A stretch of DNA of 64,000 nucleotides from Abelmoschus esculentus (Eukaryota > Streptophyta > Magnoliopsida > Malvales > Malvaceae). The translations under genes and the position numbers were made by a program. Of this stretch, positions 1 to 12,507 are shown one piece after another (within the stretch, counting starts at the first letter, position 1; every line of letters begins with the position of its first letter). The notes beneath the pieces are model-generated. The model worked only from the letters and a program-made list of their open reading frames with translations. It had not been told where the DNA came from and did no database searches. The DNA is taken from positions 5,206,001-5,270,000 of the forward strand of contig JAUCBN010000024.1 of assembly GCA_035048815.1 (NCBI GenBank), written 5' to 3'.

Positions 1-1045
1 CCTCTCTGACAACAGCTTGGTTCAACATATTGTACCTGTATGTATTTTTGGCATGCTTTATTCAATGTACCTCACAACAATAATGCAAGTAAAATCAAAA
101 TTTAATTAAGAAAATTGTGTTGATGAATTAGTTTAAAGAAACAACACCAGCATACCACACAGGAGTAACATTCCCTACTGATATCTCCTGGAATCCAAGC
201 CCAAGGATTCCATCAAACTTTGCCAACATAAAAGTAGGGAAACTTCCTTCTCGGGTGGCCTCAATGAAGACCTCAAGATTGAAAGAAAATAAATTTAGTA
301 AACAAAATCGAAAGAGCTAAATGCCCTCATAAAGAAGATAAAAACTCACTTGATCCTTAACAACAAGACCACCAACTTCAACATTATCTTGGCTGAAGAA
401 ACCAGATATTGATCCTGATCCATAATTTATTTCACACGGTTTTCCTGAATCAAGCACCAAAGTAAGACAAGTAATATACATAACTTTGGAGTCCAAGATA
501 ATTTTGTAACAGTGTATAAGTTCCAACAATCAGCATCTTGCACGCATGATCAAGATGAAACAGAAAAAATACCAATCTTGGTGTATGTACTGGACCGGCT
601 AGACTTATACTTGGAGTGGAAATAGCAAGCAATCTGCGAATAGATTTAAATAACAGGTAAGATAGTAATGCTAGCATAGGGATTAGGATAGTAACAACAA
701 TTGTACAGTTGAGAAGAAGCTTACAGAGAAGTAGCACTTGGAAGAAGGAACCCAGAGATTGGAACTGCCGGTGTCAAATATGACGGTGAAGTTTTGTGGA
801 GGTGATCCAATGCCTATTACTCCATAATATTGGGCATCCATGTAGTTTTTTAGAGGTATTGCCTCTCCGTCTGAACCTGCAAATTTATCCAGTATACCCC
901 TTGCAATTCTGTTAGCCTTAACACCATTAAGATCCAATCTTTGCTTCTTCAAAGTAACCCGGGCTAGGGCAGCAGAGAGAGAGGGGAGAAGTAAGTTTGT
1001 AAAAACCCACAAACACAAAGTCACTTTAACAAGTTTGTGCGCCAT
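1..1045 (-). CDS. Aspartic proteinase, phytepsin (A1) type, 5' part; continues off left edge
   Basis: Secretory or vacuolar pepsin-family protease (A1), which normally matures in the vacuole. Seen: five exons on the minus strand at 1045-725, 633-573, 444-350, 271-156 and 35-1 (open). All visible introns are GT-AG and the reading phases agree across every junction. The start at 1045 gives an N-terminal hydrophobic signal peptide (about residues 1-25), then a propeptide with the ARGILDKF-like stretch, then the first catalytic loop FDTGSSNLWVP at about residue 90. Exon 2 gives the CYFHSKYKSS stretch, exon 3 the YGSGSISGFFSQD flap, and exon 4 AKFDGILGLGF. An in-frame ATG 19 codons upstream (1102) is unlikely because it lies beyond an apparent splice acceptor. 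The second catalytic Asp and the plant-specific saposin-like insert would lie outside the window, so class (typical, with insert) rests on family resemblance. Exon 5 continues into the absent left flank. Confidence 0.93.
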
Positions 1046-1730
1046 GTTTACTAAAAACACCTGATACATTACAGAGAGAGAGAGAGAGAGAGAGATGAGC
1101 AATGAGCCAAAAACAAGGCCTTAAGCAAGGTATGCATATAAAGAGTTGCATGCAATGCAGATATATACATTCATATAGACTGTTTAGTTCCAAATGGAAC
1201 TCTTACAACAATAGATGAATTCAAAAACTGAATTATGGAAAAAGACATTAGTTTTGTAGTTAACATATTAACTTATGAGCATGTATATTAACGTAGATAA
1301 TTATTGTATATCTCTGGTTGTTGTCGTAGAAGTAAAAACTAAACAAAGACACGCGTACACGATCATCTTTCCTCACATCACGGAGTCCCAGGAAGGAATA
1401 ATTTACATACTACATTTACCTTTGGTAAGAAAAGCTTTCGAGTGTGGGTGTGGCTACGGAAGAGATTCCTTGCTTCAAAACCGTAAGCAAGTGCCTATCT
1501 TTAGACTTTGAGGAGTGAGTAGCTGAAGACTATGCATTGCATTGCGTGCTCCTCGAAATGAAAATTGCAATGCCGATTGCAAGTAGTAAAAGGAAAACAG
1601 ATACGTTCAATTATTACGGAAAGATGAGAACGACGACAAAATCAGGGAAATTACACAGAAGCTAGCTTCTTCCACCCTAGAAATTGCATTGAAACTTCCT
1701 TCCATATCAGTGTCTATTTATACTCACAAT
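1046..1730 (-). promoter_or_regulatory. Probable leader, 5'UTR intron and TATA box of the aspartic proteinase
   Basis: On the minus strand TATAAATA lies at 1722-1715, about 675 bases before the ATG. A CT-rich tract (the complement of the AG repeat at 1073-1095) is followed by TATCAG ending at 1061, a good acceptor 16 bases before the ATG. I infer a leader intron of several hundred bases. The donor could not be chosen by eye. No other gene is seen here. Confidence 0.5.
1073..1095. repeat. (AG)n microsatellite, 11.5 units
   Basis: An uninterrupted AG repeat. Read on the gene strand it is a CT tract sitting where the polypyrimidine tract of the inferred leader intron would be. Confidence 0.95.
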
Positions 1731-2262
1731 AGTAAAACAGATTCCGTAAATACAGCTCTACGTACAGCTTGGGGATTGAGAGATACCATGTTCTTTATGT
1801 TCGGGATGAATAGAGGGTCTGAGAGCGGTCATTCCTTCAAAATTTGAAATTAGTATACGATTTAAAGAAAATTTTTATGTATTTTCTATTGAAAATATAT
1901 TTTTTTCTTTTTATAATTTTGTCAGTTCAACCCAAAAATTTTATAAGTTTACCCTCTGACATAAAATCACGCGTCAGTCCTTGTTTATGTTATTCATTTG
2001 TTACAAATTAAAATTTAATTGACAAATTGTTTCGGTGCAGATATTTTTTCTTGGATAAATGTAGGAGGGATAAAAATCATCTTCCCCTTATGGATAGCTT
2101 TTTCTATGCTCCAAACACTAAAAATTAAATTATAAACCATAATCCTAAATTATAAAATCCTAAACTCAAAACATATAACATACCTTAATTCTCTAAACCC
2201 TAAATGAAAAACTTAACCCTTAACTCTAAATGTAATGACCCAATCTTCGGGTTAGTTAATCC
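1731..2262. other. Intergenic AT-rich DNA with degenerate CCCTAAA-like words
   Basis: No gene is seen. From about 2100 to 2235 the sequence has many 'cctaaa/ccctaaa' words and resembles the repeat family found near 34.1, 37.8, 58.4 and 63.6 kb (probably a fragment of it). Confidence 0.5.
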
Positions 2263-2420
2263 TGTAAGTTATTCGAGAACTGTCAGAAACTGAGGAGAAG
2301 TTTAAATTAACGAGTAGTGTTAAGAATTTTTATTTAATATGTAATTAAAGTTTATTCTTAATCAGTAATTTAGATTTACTAAAATTTTTATCTAAATTAG
2401 AAACAAGTATTATTTAAATT
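2263..2420 (+). repeat. Left copy of a ~155-bp direct repeat that brackets the Ty3 element
   Basis: Starting TGTAAGTTATTCGAG, this stretch matches 13165-13319 (starting TGTAAATTATCTGAG) over its length with scattered substitutions. The right copy is preceded by a purine run (TAGGGGAAG) like a polypurine tract. The pair may be the starts of the two LTRs of an older element into which the Ty3 element jumped. Downstream of the repeat (2420-2725) nothing else is recognised. Confidence 0.5.
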
Positions 2421-2725
2421 AAAAATAAAAGTACAATTTTAGTTATATTAGAACTCTATATCAATCTATTTAAAGGCTTACTCTGTATACATTTAATAAT
2501 GAAGAATAATATGAAAATACAAAGAAACACATTTTTCTCTATGAAAAATATCCTCTTTTTCTTGTTCAAACAACAAATTCCTAACTACTGATCACACACA
2601 AACCACCATCATTCATTACATCTTTGATCATTATTGTCTCTTTCTTACAAATCCGATCATCAATGACATCTAAGGAGCTGTAGAAACCAAAAACAAAACA
2701 AAGTTGGTAGACATCTTAAGAAGGA

Positions 2726-5594
2726 TGCAAAACAACTCGCCACTTAGCACTGAGGCAAACTAAACCTCCTTAAGCATTTTAAGGCAAGCATGCACCAATG
2801 AAGCATCTAGAATGGCCAAGAGTGGTCTACAACAATCTTGAAGCTTACCACAACACTCTAAGAGGTTCCAAAAGGTTCCAAGAGATTCTACCAAAGTCTA
2901 GAATCATCCAGAAGGTCTTAAAAGATTTTAGAATACTCTAAATGATTCTTGAAGGTTCTAGAATATTTTAGAAGGATATGAAACATGTTGTAAGGATCTC
3001 GAATATTCAAGAAGACTTTGGAAGACTCGAGAAAACTCGGGACTACTCTAGAAGACCATTGAGTTCTCTTGTAACACCCTTGACCCGGTGTCACATTGAG
3101 CCTCCGGCCCAAAACCTGTATTTCAAAAATTTCTTTAAAAATCCAATAATAAAATCAAACTCAAGTCCAAATACGATCCATAAAACTCATTTAAATTAAA
3201 ACAAAAGCCCAAAATAGTTTAAAGTAACTAGAGCTCCAAAATATTACAACACATTTAAAATATTCGACCCAAATTAAAATAACAGAGTTATAATTATATA
3301 TAGGGTTCGACATAGTACTAGCCCACTATCTAATAAATGTACTCTGACAACACGGTCGATGCTGAAATCTAAACCTCGATGGTGCTCCTCAAAACCGGCT
3401 TCTCCTAACCTACGCACGAAAACATATTTCGAACGTTGAGCTACAAAAGCTTAATGGATACGTTGAACTCGGCCAACATCATGCATATCATAAGCAGTAA
3501 AGAAAAACATATAAATATCGTGCATGATATGAAGGTCTAGTATGCTTGCCTACCACATGGCATAAATGAATGTATATTATCGCACATAGTATATACAAGT
3601 CACAACAAGTTAAAACATAAGAGTAAGGCCCGCGTCCACACAGTATCGGGATCCAACACTCAAGATTGAGGCCGCCCTCAAATCCTATGTCTAGAATATT
3701 ACATCGGACATCTTCAAACGAGGTCGCCCAACGTTTGGAAAGGGATGGAGGCTGCCTAACCAATCTCATGCTCAGAATATTACATCGAACATCTTCGAGT
3801 GAGGCCACTCAATACTCGGAATAAAAGTCTTCATTACATCATCCGACATATTACATAGGATGGCCTTCAACGTATTGCAACACTTATGGATATTCGGATT
3901 TCTAATACATAAGGACTCAGACCACACAAACGATCCACCTAAAATCTTAGCACAACAAGATATATTAAGATTATCTTAATTTAGTCTTTTGGGGTTATAA
4001 CATCAATAAGGGTTTAACAATTCCTTTCATTGTTTAAGATTCATTAGAACTCTTAATTACCATTATCAAGCCTCAATCTCTACTTATCGTGGCAAAATTA
4101 CGCAAGGGTATCGATACCCTTATGTGAGGTATCGAAACAGGCTGCATCGACATCCACTTAAAGAGGGTATCGAAACATGTGTATCGATACTGGCATCGAT
4201 ACCCTTTGACCAATTCAAAGGTCAACCACGGAGGCCCTCCTGATTCGATACCAGCATCGAACCGGAGATGTCATTAGAGGAATTAGTATAGAACCATGGT
4301 TCGATACCCTTGCTCATCAAGCCTAAATCTCTCAGGGGTATCAATACACGGACCACCGGTATCGATACCCCCTGCATGAAACTGCAGGTTTCACTTAGAA
4401 AATTCTAAGGATTATCCCCAAATTTAATCCAAACGATTCTAAGGCATTCCTACTTAATATTATAATTCTTTGGAGTGTTTTAACACTAATTTCTAGCCAT
4501 TAAACACACTAACACAATTTCCACCATTAAAGCTTACCAAGCTCAAATCAAGCACACATGCACCAAATCTATATGCCATGCACACTACCATGATGTGAAT
4601 GATAAGAAGGTGAGTTGGGAGTACCAACCTCAAGCAACACAGTAACCAAAACCAAGCTCTCAACATCTTCAAGTTTTCCCCTTCCCAAGCTTGTAGAAGG
4701 CTCTTCAACCTCTCTCTGTACAAAGAGATGTTAAACCAAAGATTAGACAACACTTAAGAAGATTCTCAGAACATCAAGGATCCAAGAAACTGAGATTCAA
4801 ACCCTTAAAACCTCATTCTCGTTCTTAAAACAAACCCCCACTCAAAAACCCTCTTACGCACAAGACCAACACATTTTTACCTCTTTGGATAAATCTTTAA
4901 CCACTCAAAAACTTACCCTTCACCTCAAAAATAGGAATCCTTAACAAAACTTCAAAGCTTTCACCTTTAGCAAGATTTTCCCATAGAGAAAAGAGAAAGA
5001 GGAAGATGAAGACTATGACCTCACTCCCCTCCTTTCTGCAGAAAAGCAACTCTCCAAAACCCCTACCTTTTTGTCATCTAACAGTGCATTTACTAAAATA
5101 ACTTTCTGCCACCAAAGCCCAACATTAAGCCTAAAGATACCGAGGCCCAACAAGGCCCATAACCACTCAGCCTGGCCCAAAGATTGAAGCCCAAACTATT
5201 GGGTTAACCCGACACTCAGATCTGAATTCGGGTTGTTACATCTCTAGAACCTTTTGGATAGTTATAGACATGCATAAGATAATGCAGAAATCTCTAGAAT
5301 AGTATAGATCTTTGTAGATATTTATGGAGGCAAAATATTAGTCGTCAGATCAAAATGATCTTAACCGTCCATTTGGGACTTGAAGGCCTATAAATATGAC
5401 ATCCCACCTCATTTGTAAATCATCAAGCAAAAGTGTAAGCATTAAGCTTTGTAAAGCTCAATAAAGTGTTCAATTCTTGCCTTTTTAATCTTCTTAACTT
5501 TCTAGCCCTTGAGTTGTCTAAATTAAGGCTTGTTAGCATAGTTTGTGATTGTTAACGTTGCACGGATAGATCAAAAAAGATTAAGCCCGTGACA
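2726..5594 (+). repeat. 5' LTR of the gag-only Ty3 element, split by a nested LTR
   Basis: The LTR proper is 2726-3069 plus 5246-5594. It contains TATAAATA-like and AATAAAG sequences near 5391 and 5460 and ends CCGTGACA before the PBS. It matches the 3' LTR at 7559-7812 and 12513-12967. Repeated GATTCTAGAA-type words give it a distinctive look. Confidence 0.85.
3070..5240 (-). mobile_element. Solo LTR (2171 bp) nested in the 5' LTR, exact 5-bp duplication TCTCT
   Basis: It begins TGTAACACCC and ends GGGTTGTTACA, so the termini are inverted (TGTAACA...TGTTACA). It is flanked by TCTCT at 3065-3069 and 5241-5245; the uninterrupted sister LTR has TCTCT only once (near 12610). No internal retrotransposon coding was found, so it is best read as a solo LTR left by recombination. 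It shares a stretch and motif style with the LTR at 49867-51687 (GGTATCGATACC words and a CTGCA...TGCAGGTT segment, both in the same orientation), which suggests one family and sets the strand. ORFs at 3488-3808 and 4493-4753 are not genes. Confidence 0.85.
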
Positions 5595-5715
5595 ATTGGT
5601 ATTATAGCATGTTCGATCTTGTTTAGGATATGGACAAGACCGAGAAGAACCAAGTTCTAGCTCAACCGAGGTTGATATCACGTAGGAGCAACGAGGGCAT
5701 GAAGAGGAGGGATCA

Positions 5716-7473
5716 ATGCCAAGGCAACGAGCTAAGTCAAGGGACGTCATCTCTATCTTGGAGTCTTGCATAACTCATATTCAAGAAAACATGGAGGGCA
5801 TGGGTGCCCAAGTGGACCACCTTCATCAACGGGTGGAATGCCTTGAGCCAGAGGATGTCGAGATCCACATGGACATGAAGGCGGTGATGATCAAGCTAGA
5901 GAACGCGATGCTTGCAAAGATAGGTTAAGTTTGCGACCTTCTCATAGGAGAGCTCTCGAAGGTACGTGTTTCCCTTTAACAATAGTTAGACCATATTCGT
6001 ACCCAAGTTGAGACCCTACAAGGCGATGTTGCCTTGTGCAAACGTGCAACGGTCTACGGGCCCAACACTATGTATGAGGCTAGAAGGGTCAAGGTACCCA
6101 AGCCAAAGACCTTCAGTGGATCAAGCAACCCTAAAGAAGTAGACAATTTCTTATGGGGGATAGAGGAATACCTAGCCGTTGTTGGCATCGTGGATGAGGC
6201 ATCTAAGATTCAAACCGCAACTCTATACCTAACTGACACTTCCATACTTTGGTGGAGGAGAAAGCGCTTAGACATTGAGAGAGATACTTGCACCATCTCT
6301 ACCTTTGATGACTTCAAAAGAGAACTAAAACGATAGTTCTATCCCGAGAACACCGAAGAAGAGGCTCGAGCTCGTTTGCGAAGATTTAAGCAATCGAAGA
6401 GCATCTATGACTACTTTAAGGACTTCACTAACTTGGTAATTGAGATCCCCGATCTCTCCGAAAAGGATTCCCTCTTTAATTTCGTAGATGGACTACAACC
6501 ATGGACTAAGATAGAGCTTAAGCTTCGGGGAGTACAAAACCTTGTTGATGCTATAGCCAAAGTCAAAAGTCTAATAGATTATACAAGCCACAAAGAGTTC
6601 ACCATCAAGCCAAAGGATAAGAAGAGTAAAGAAGCCATAGGATGGAGAGATAAGAGCTCTTGTAAAGATGGTCACCATGAGGATCACTCATACAAGTCCA
6701 AGGACTCATCCTCATGGAAAGGCAAGGCAAAGGATAAGTATCAAGAAGCTCAAGGCACAAGAAGATCACCATCCAATAAGTGTTTCATCTGCGACGGTGA
6801 TCATTGGATTTGAGAGTGCCCACAATGGAAAGCCCTTAGTTCGCTCCTAGCCAAACATAAAGAAGATAATGATTCCAAGGAACGCGAACTTGGTGCATAA
6901 ATGGGATCAATGCAACTTCTAAATGTGATACAATCCATCCCGAAGATTAAAGCCAAGGGGTTGCTTTATGTGGACGTCACGGTCAATAAGAAAGTATCAA
7001 GAGCAAAGCTTGATACAAGTGCGTCCCATAACTTTATTTCTCACGATGAAGCAAAGAGATTAGGTCTTAAAGCTATAGGGATAAGAGGATCCATCAAGGT
7101 AGTTAACTCTATCGCACTACCCATCTAAGGAATTGCACGTAGGATCAAGACCAATGTAGGCACATGGTCTAGTGAGCTATATTTCACAATAGCTTCGATG
7201 GATGACTATAAGCTCGTCCTGGGCATCGATTTATTTAACAGGGCCAAGGCCATTCCGATGCCATTTGCCAACACCATGTGCATCATGGATGGTCACCAAG
7301 CTTGCATGGTGCCAACCATTAGGGCCACCAAGACAAAAGCTAAAGTGATCTCATCGCTTCAGATGGAGGAGCTTGAAGTGTTGAAGAATGTTGCACCTCC
7401 AAAATTGCCAAAGAGGTTACCACCAAGGGGAAAGCTGGATCTTGAGATCACGTTCAAGCTGAATCACAAGTAA
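5716..7473 (+). pseudogene. Ty3 gag-protease region, decayed
   Basis: Five consecutive open pieces (5716-5928, 6034-6336, 6376-6813, 6901-7128, 7198-7473) together read as a plant Ty3 gag followed by a retropepsin-like domain. Seen: a coiled-coil-like N-terminus; the retrotransposon gag core with LYLTDTSILWWRR; a lysine-rich linker; a zinc-knuckle start CFICDGDHW cut by TGA where Arg is expected before the next Cys; then LDTSASHNFIS, a damaged copy of the protease D-T/S-G-A motif with Gly replaced by Ser; and VLGIDLFNRAKA, as in the protease C-terminal part. Reading stops soon after; no polymerase follows. Confidence 0.8.
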
Positions 7474-7812
7474 ACTAAGCAAGGTGAGAGTTCAAAGAAT
7501 AACACCAACATTTCAATGAAGGTGAGACGAGGGCATCGTGAGTTTATGTGGGGGAGAATGTCACAACCCGCCACTTAGCACTAAGGCAAACTAAACCTCC
7601 TTGGGCATTTTAAGGCAAACATGCACCAAGGAAACATCTAGAATGGCCAAGAGTAGTCTACAACAATATTGAAGCTTGCCACAACACTCTAAGAGGTTCT
7701 AGAAGGTTTCAGGAGATTCTACCAAAGTCTAGAAGCATCCGGGAGGTCTTAAAAGATTCTAGAATACTCTAGATGATTCTTGAAGATTCTAGAATATTCT
7801 AGAAGGATATGG

Positions 7813-10800
7813 TGTGAAGAATTTCACAGTCTCAATAACAAGAGAATAGAAGGGATGATTTTATTGATTGGGAGAATACTTATTTATATACAAGATCCAT
7901 GCATAATATGTGAGGGAAAGCACTAACATACTCTAGCAACTTTTCCCTCCTTAATCTATGAACAAATTTTCTCTAAGAATTGGTTTTAACAGATTAACAT
8001 TCTATCATTCTTTCTACTTCTTTTTTAGAATTGTTTGGTCCAAGCATACATAGTTTGTTTCGAAGTTATTCAAAATGAATAATGGATGATGGCTTAGTAA
8101 ATATGTCAGTCACTTGACATGAAGCTGGAACATAGCGAATTTGTAACACGCCAGATGTAACTTTTTCGCGGACAAAGTGTAGATCAAGGTCCACGTGTTT
8201 GGTCTTGGCATGAAGAATTGGATTTGTAGACATTGAAATGGTGCTTGTGTTGTCACACCATACAATGGGCACATCAGGAAATTCTATGCGTAAATTTTTC
8301 AGGATTGTGTTCACCCAGATAATTTTTGAAGACGCATCAGCCAAGCTGCGATACTTCGCTTCAGCTGTAGAGCGAGAGATTGCTTTTTGTTTTTTAGCAC
8401 TCCAAGAGATTGTGTGATTACCAAGAAGTACACAATAGTCGGATGTTGAGCGACGATCGTCAATGTCATTACCCCAATCAGTATCGGAGAAGGCGGACAA
8501 TGAAACTTCAGCTGCTGGTTGAGGTGCAAACCACAAACCATGGCCAAGTGTGCCTTTCACATAACAAAGTATGCGTTGAACTGCTTGCCAATGAACATCT
8601 GTGGGAGCTTGTAGAAATTGAGCCACTTTGTTTACTATAAAGGACAAGTCTGAACGAGTGTGACACAAATATTGTAATTCCCCAACAATGCTACGATATC
8701 CTTACGTATCACTGATTACATTTCCAGAATGTTTGCTCAATTTGGGGTAGATCACCATTGGTGTAGAAGCAAATTTGATAGTTAGCAAGTCAGTCCTTTG
8801 CAAAAGATCACGAGCATACTTGGTTTGATGCAACAATATACCTCCATCTGTGTATTGAACTTCAAGGCCAAGAAAATAACATAGCTTCCCCAAATTTTTG
8901 ACCAAGAATTGTTCATGGAAAAGGGATATAACCTCTTGAATATGATCTGGAGAGTCCCCTGTGAGTAGAGTGTCGTTAACATATACGACAATATAAGTTG
9001 TAATGGTTTCATGAACATAAAGAGAAGTGTCAACCATGGAAGCTTGAAACCCAAGACTTGATAAACAACTTTTCAACTTCATGAACCAATTACGTGGAGC
9101 TTGACGTAAACCATAAAGGGCCTTTTTTAATCGACATACAAATGGAGATCCATTGTTATCATATTTTTCAAAGCTAGGAGGTTGATGTATAAACACAACC
9201 TCATCTAGATCACCCTTTAAAAACGCATTATTCACATCAATGTGATATATATTCCACCCCCCAGTAACAGCAACAGAGATCATGATATTGAGTGTATAAA
9301 ATCAAATCACAGAAATAAAGGTCTCAAGAAAATTGCTACCTGGTACCTGTGTGAACCCCTTTGCTACCAGTCGTGCTTTGTATTTTTCGATAGTGCCATC
9401 AGGTCGATGTTTGATCCAAAAAAGCCACTTACAACCAAAAGCTTTCTTTCCTTTCGTCAATAAAACCAACTCCCAGGTACCATTCTCTTGAAGAGCATTA
9501 TATTCATGCATAACAGAAGCTCTCCAATCTGTATGTTGAAGAGCTTCTTGGATGGTAGTTGGTGTTTCAGTGTACTGCACATGATATATCTTTGGTTTAA
9601 ACACTCCCACTTTACTCTTGGTAATCATTGAATATGTATTGCCAAGGGGTTGTGGAGCAGGAACTAGAATCATAGGCTCACCAATCTCAGAAGTGACTGC
9701 TTCGGCAGTGAAGGACCTCGATTCTAGAGGGTCACATGGAGAAGCTGTAGGTGCTTGAGAGTGTTCAGATTGTGAGGAACCAGGATCACCAGCTGATACA
9801 GGTGAGTCATTAACACTGTCAATGTCTGGTGCGACTAGATCCATTGCTGTAGAGGGAGGAGATTCAGGTTCGGTTGACAGAGGAGGTGAAGCCATTACTG
9901 GAACAAAAGTTGACTCGTGAGGCACAATTGGAGCTACTAAAGGTTTGCCCGAGAGAAAAGAAAAATTTGATTCATTAAAAATCATGTGGCGTGTAAAATA
10001 TACTCGACCATTCTCATCAATACATTGGTAACCATGATGCTTGGGTGAATAACCAAGAAACAAGCATGGCCTTGATCGAAATTCAAGCTTGTGACGGTTA
10101 TAGGGTCGCAGATGTGGAAAACATTCACAGCCGAATACTTTCAAGAACTCATAATCTGGTACATGGCCTGTTAGTTTTTGAAAAGGAGAACAATTGTCAA
10201 GATATTTAGTTGGTAACCAATTGATAAGATACACTGCACTCATCACAACATACGACCAAAATTTGATCGGTATGGCTGCTTGGGCAAGTAATGTCAAAGC
10301 TGTCTCGACTATGTGCTAGTGTTTTCGCTCGACTAAACCATTTTGTTGAGACGTATGGGACAAGTGACACGCCTCTAAATACCAAGCTGAGGTAGCAACG
10401 TGTCAAGGAAGTGAAACTCACCTCCATCATCTGTTTGAATAGCTTTCAACGAGCCACCAAATTGAGTTTGTATTAAAACATAAAATAAAGAAAAAGTTGC
10501 AGATGCTTCAGACTTGGTTTTAAGTAAATAAATCCAGCAGTGACGAGTGAACATATCCACAAAAGAAATATAATATTGATAGCTATTAGAGGACATAGAT
10601 ATAGGACCCCATAAGTCAATTTCTACAAGCTCAAAAGGAATAGAATAAACTGTACTAGAATTATTAAAAGGAAGTGCATGACTCTTCCTTATTTGACAAG
10701 CTCGACAAACATCTTTGTCATGAGAAAGCATTTTCTTATTTACTGCTAATTTTAAAACTTCAAAGGAAGGGTGACCAAGTCGTCGATGCCATAATGTACT

Positions 10801-12507
10801 GAGAGACTTAAAAGATGATTCAATGGAGAGGGTTGTGGCTATAGAAGAACGTTCATATGTCAGAGAGTATAAGCCATCCTTTTGAACTCCTTCTAACAAG
10901 ACCTCACATGTGCATTCATCCTTTATACAAAAACTATTAGCGTGAAATTCAACAAACACCTTATTGTCTACTGTAAACTTAGAAACAGACAATAAGTTCC
11001 TTGTAATTTGTGGAACAACTAACAATTGAAAGAGTAATCATGGATGAGCAGAAGTAATTAAATCAGTGTGAGCAATGTGTAAGATTGACAATGTCGAACC
11101 ATCACCCAAATGAACTTTACCCTTACCAGAATAGGAATTAGAAGAAGATGGAGGAAGAGAAGACCCACTGGTTACATGGCGCGTTGCACCTGAATCCGGA
11201 AACCAAGTAACCCATGAATCACCAGGATCAACAACAATCGAGTTGACTTGAGGGGAAGCAATTAGAGGAGCTGGGCAGGCAAGATCGGAAATCATATCGG
11301 AGACAAATGGATCATACGTGATATTGCCTTGATCAATAGCAAAGCAAGCATTTGTATGAGAGACCAACTCAGATCTTGGTGTTGATTGAGAATTAGATTT
11401 GTAATTCTTATCAAACCTATGCCAACATTTATCTGCAAGGTGTCCCAACTTGCCACAGACCTGACACTGAATGCGGGGACGACCTTTGTAACGATTGCTA
11501 GTGAATCCAGCATCATCACGGTGATACCCTTCACGAGATCGATCAGTACCTTCAGCGAATCGGGTATGATCAATGCCAATAGGCATTCTTAGAGGATCAA
11601 CAAGTCGTGTCTCAGCATCTACTAGAACTAACACAGCACCATCTACAGTGTAAGGCACGCGACTGACAGAGATAAAAACAATGAAAGGATCATATTCGGG
11701 GGGCAAGCCATTGAGAATAGTAGAGATATGTTCTACAGTTGAAACTAGACTCCCACAAGAAGCAAGGAAATCGCAGATTTCCTTTATCTGGACTGTGTAC
11801 GCTCGCATTGTCTGAGAAACTTTCTTAATAGAGTGAAGACGACAATGGAGATGCATCAGTTTGGTGGTAGACAATTGAGAATAGAGGCCGAAAATAGTTT
11901 CCAGATCGACGCTGTTGTATCTGCTCCGACAAGATTAGGTAAAATATCTGGACTCACGGTGGAATGAAGCCATGAAGCCAGTGAACTATCTTGTTTAACA
12001 AAACTCTTATACAACGGATTAATCATGCTCTCACCTGCTTCATTCAGAATGAACTTGGGAGGAGGTGGAATGGCATCGCTAAGATACTCTTCAAGGCCAT
12101 GACCACGCATCATCAGCAGGACTTGCTACTTCCAAAGAAGGTAATTTGTGTCATCTAGGCGAATACTTATGCGCTTGTTGGAAAACGACTGAGAAGTACC
12201 ATCCTTGATAACACCTTTTTGATGAGCCATGGAGAAACTAGAAGAATAAAATAGACGTAAGAAAGCTAGAAGCGAGATCTCAGGATCAAAGGAAAAAGGT
12301 CTACTGATACCATGTGAAGAATTTCACAATCTCAATAACAAGAGAATAGAAGGGTTGATTTTATTGATAGAGAGAACGCTTATTTATACACAAGATCCAT
12401 GCATAACGTGTGAGGGAAAGCACTAACAGACTCTAACAATTTTTCCCTACTTAATTTGTGAACAAATTTTCTCCAAGAATTGGATTTAACAGATTAACAT
12501 TCTATCA
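7813..12507 (-). mobile_element. Ty1/copia retrotransposon (4695 bp) with exact 5-bp duplication TATGG
   Basis: Two 195-bp LTRs (7813-8007 and 12313-12507), each TGTGAAG...TCTATCA. I count about 17 differences between them by eye. On the minus strand the PBS after the 5' LTR reads TGGTATCAGTAG (initiator tRNA-Met type) and a purine tract (AAAGAAGTAGAAAGAA) precedes the 3' LTR. Short LTRs, total length and pol order GAG-PR-IN-RT-RNaseH are those of copia elements; RE1/Ale-type lineage is an inference. It sits in the 3' LTR of the surrounding Ty3 element, so it is younger than that element. Confidence 0.95.
8066..12230 (-). pseudogene. Copia Gag-Pol polyprotein, broken
   Basis: Minus-strand pieces in order: gag from ATG 12230 (stop after the NYLLWK-like stretch, then 12113-11856, then a frame change); 11874-11038 with zinc knuckle CQVCGKLGHLADKC and protease motif FPDSGATRHV; 11025-10375 with integrase pre-domain LWHRRLGHPS and catalytic-core sequence IDLWGP...IQTDDGGEF; 10297-9302 with the rest of integrase and the start of RT; 9283-8702 RT, where the usual YVDD box reads YVND; and 8668-8066 RNase H with SRSTAEAKYRSL and a terminal IFTKP. 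At least five frame or stop lesions plus the Asp-to-Asn change at the RT active site make this copy inactive. Confidence 0.93.

Noticed and set aside
2100..2235. Telomere-like CCCTAAA words taken as interstitial telomere
   Set aside because: Too degenerate and part of a dispersed repeat with its own defined ends elsewhere in the window.
3488..3808. 106-codon minus-strand ORF
   Set aside because: Lies wholly inside the solo LTR and contains internal duplication but no domain.
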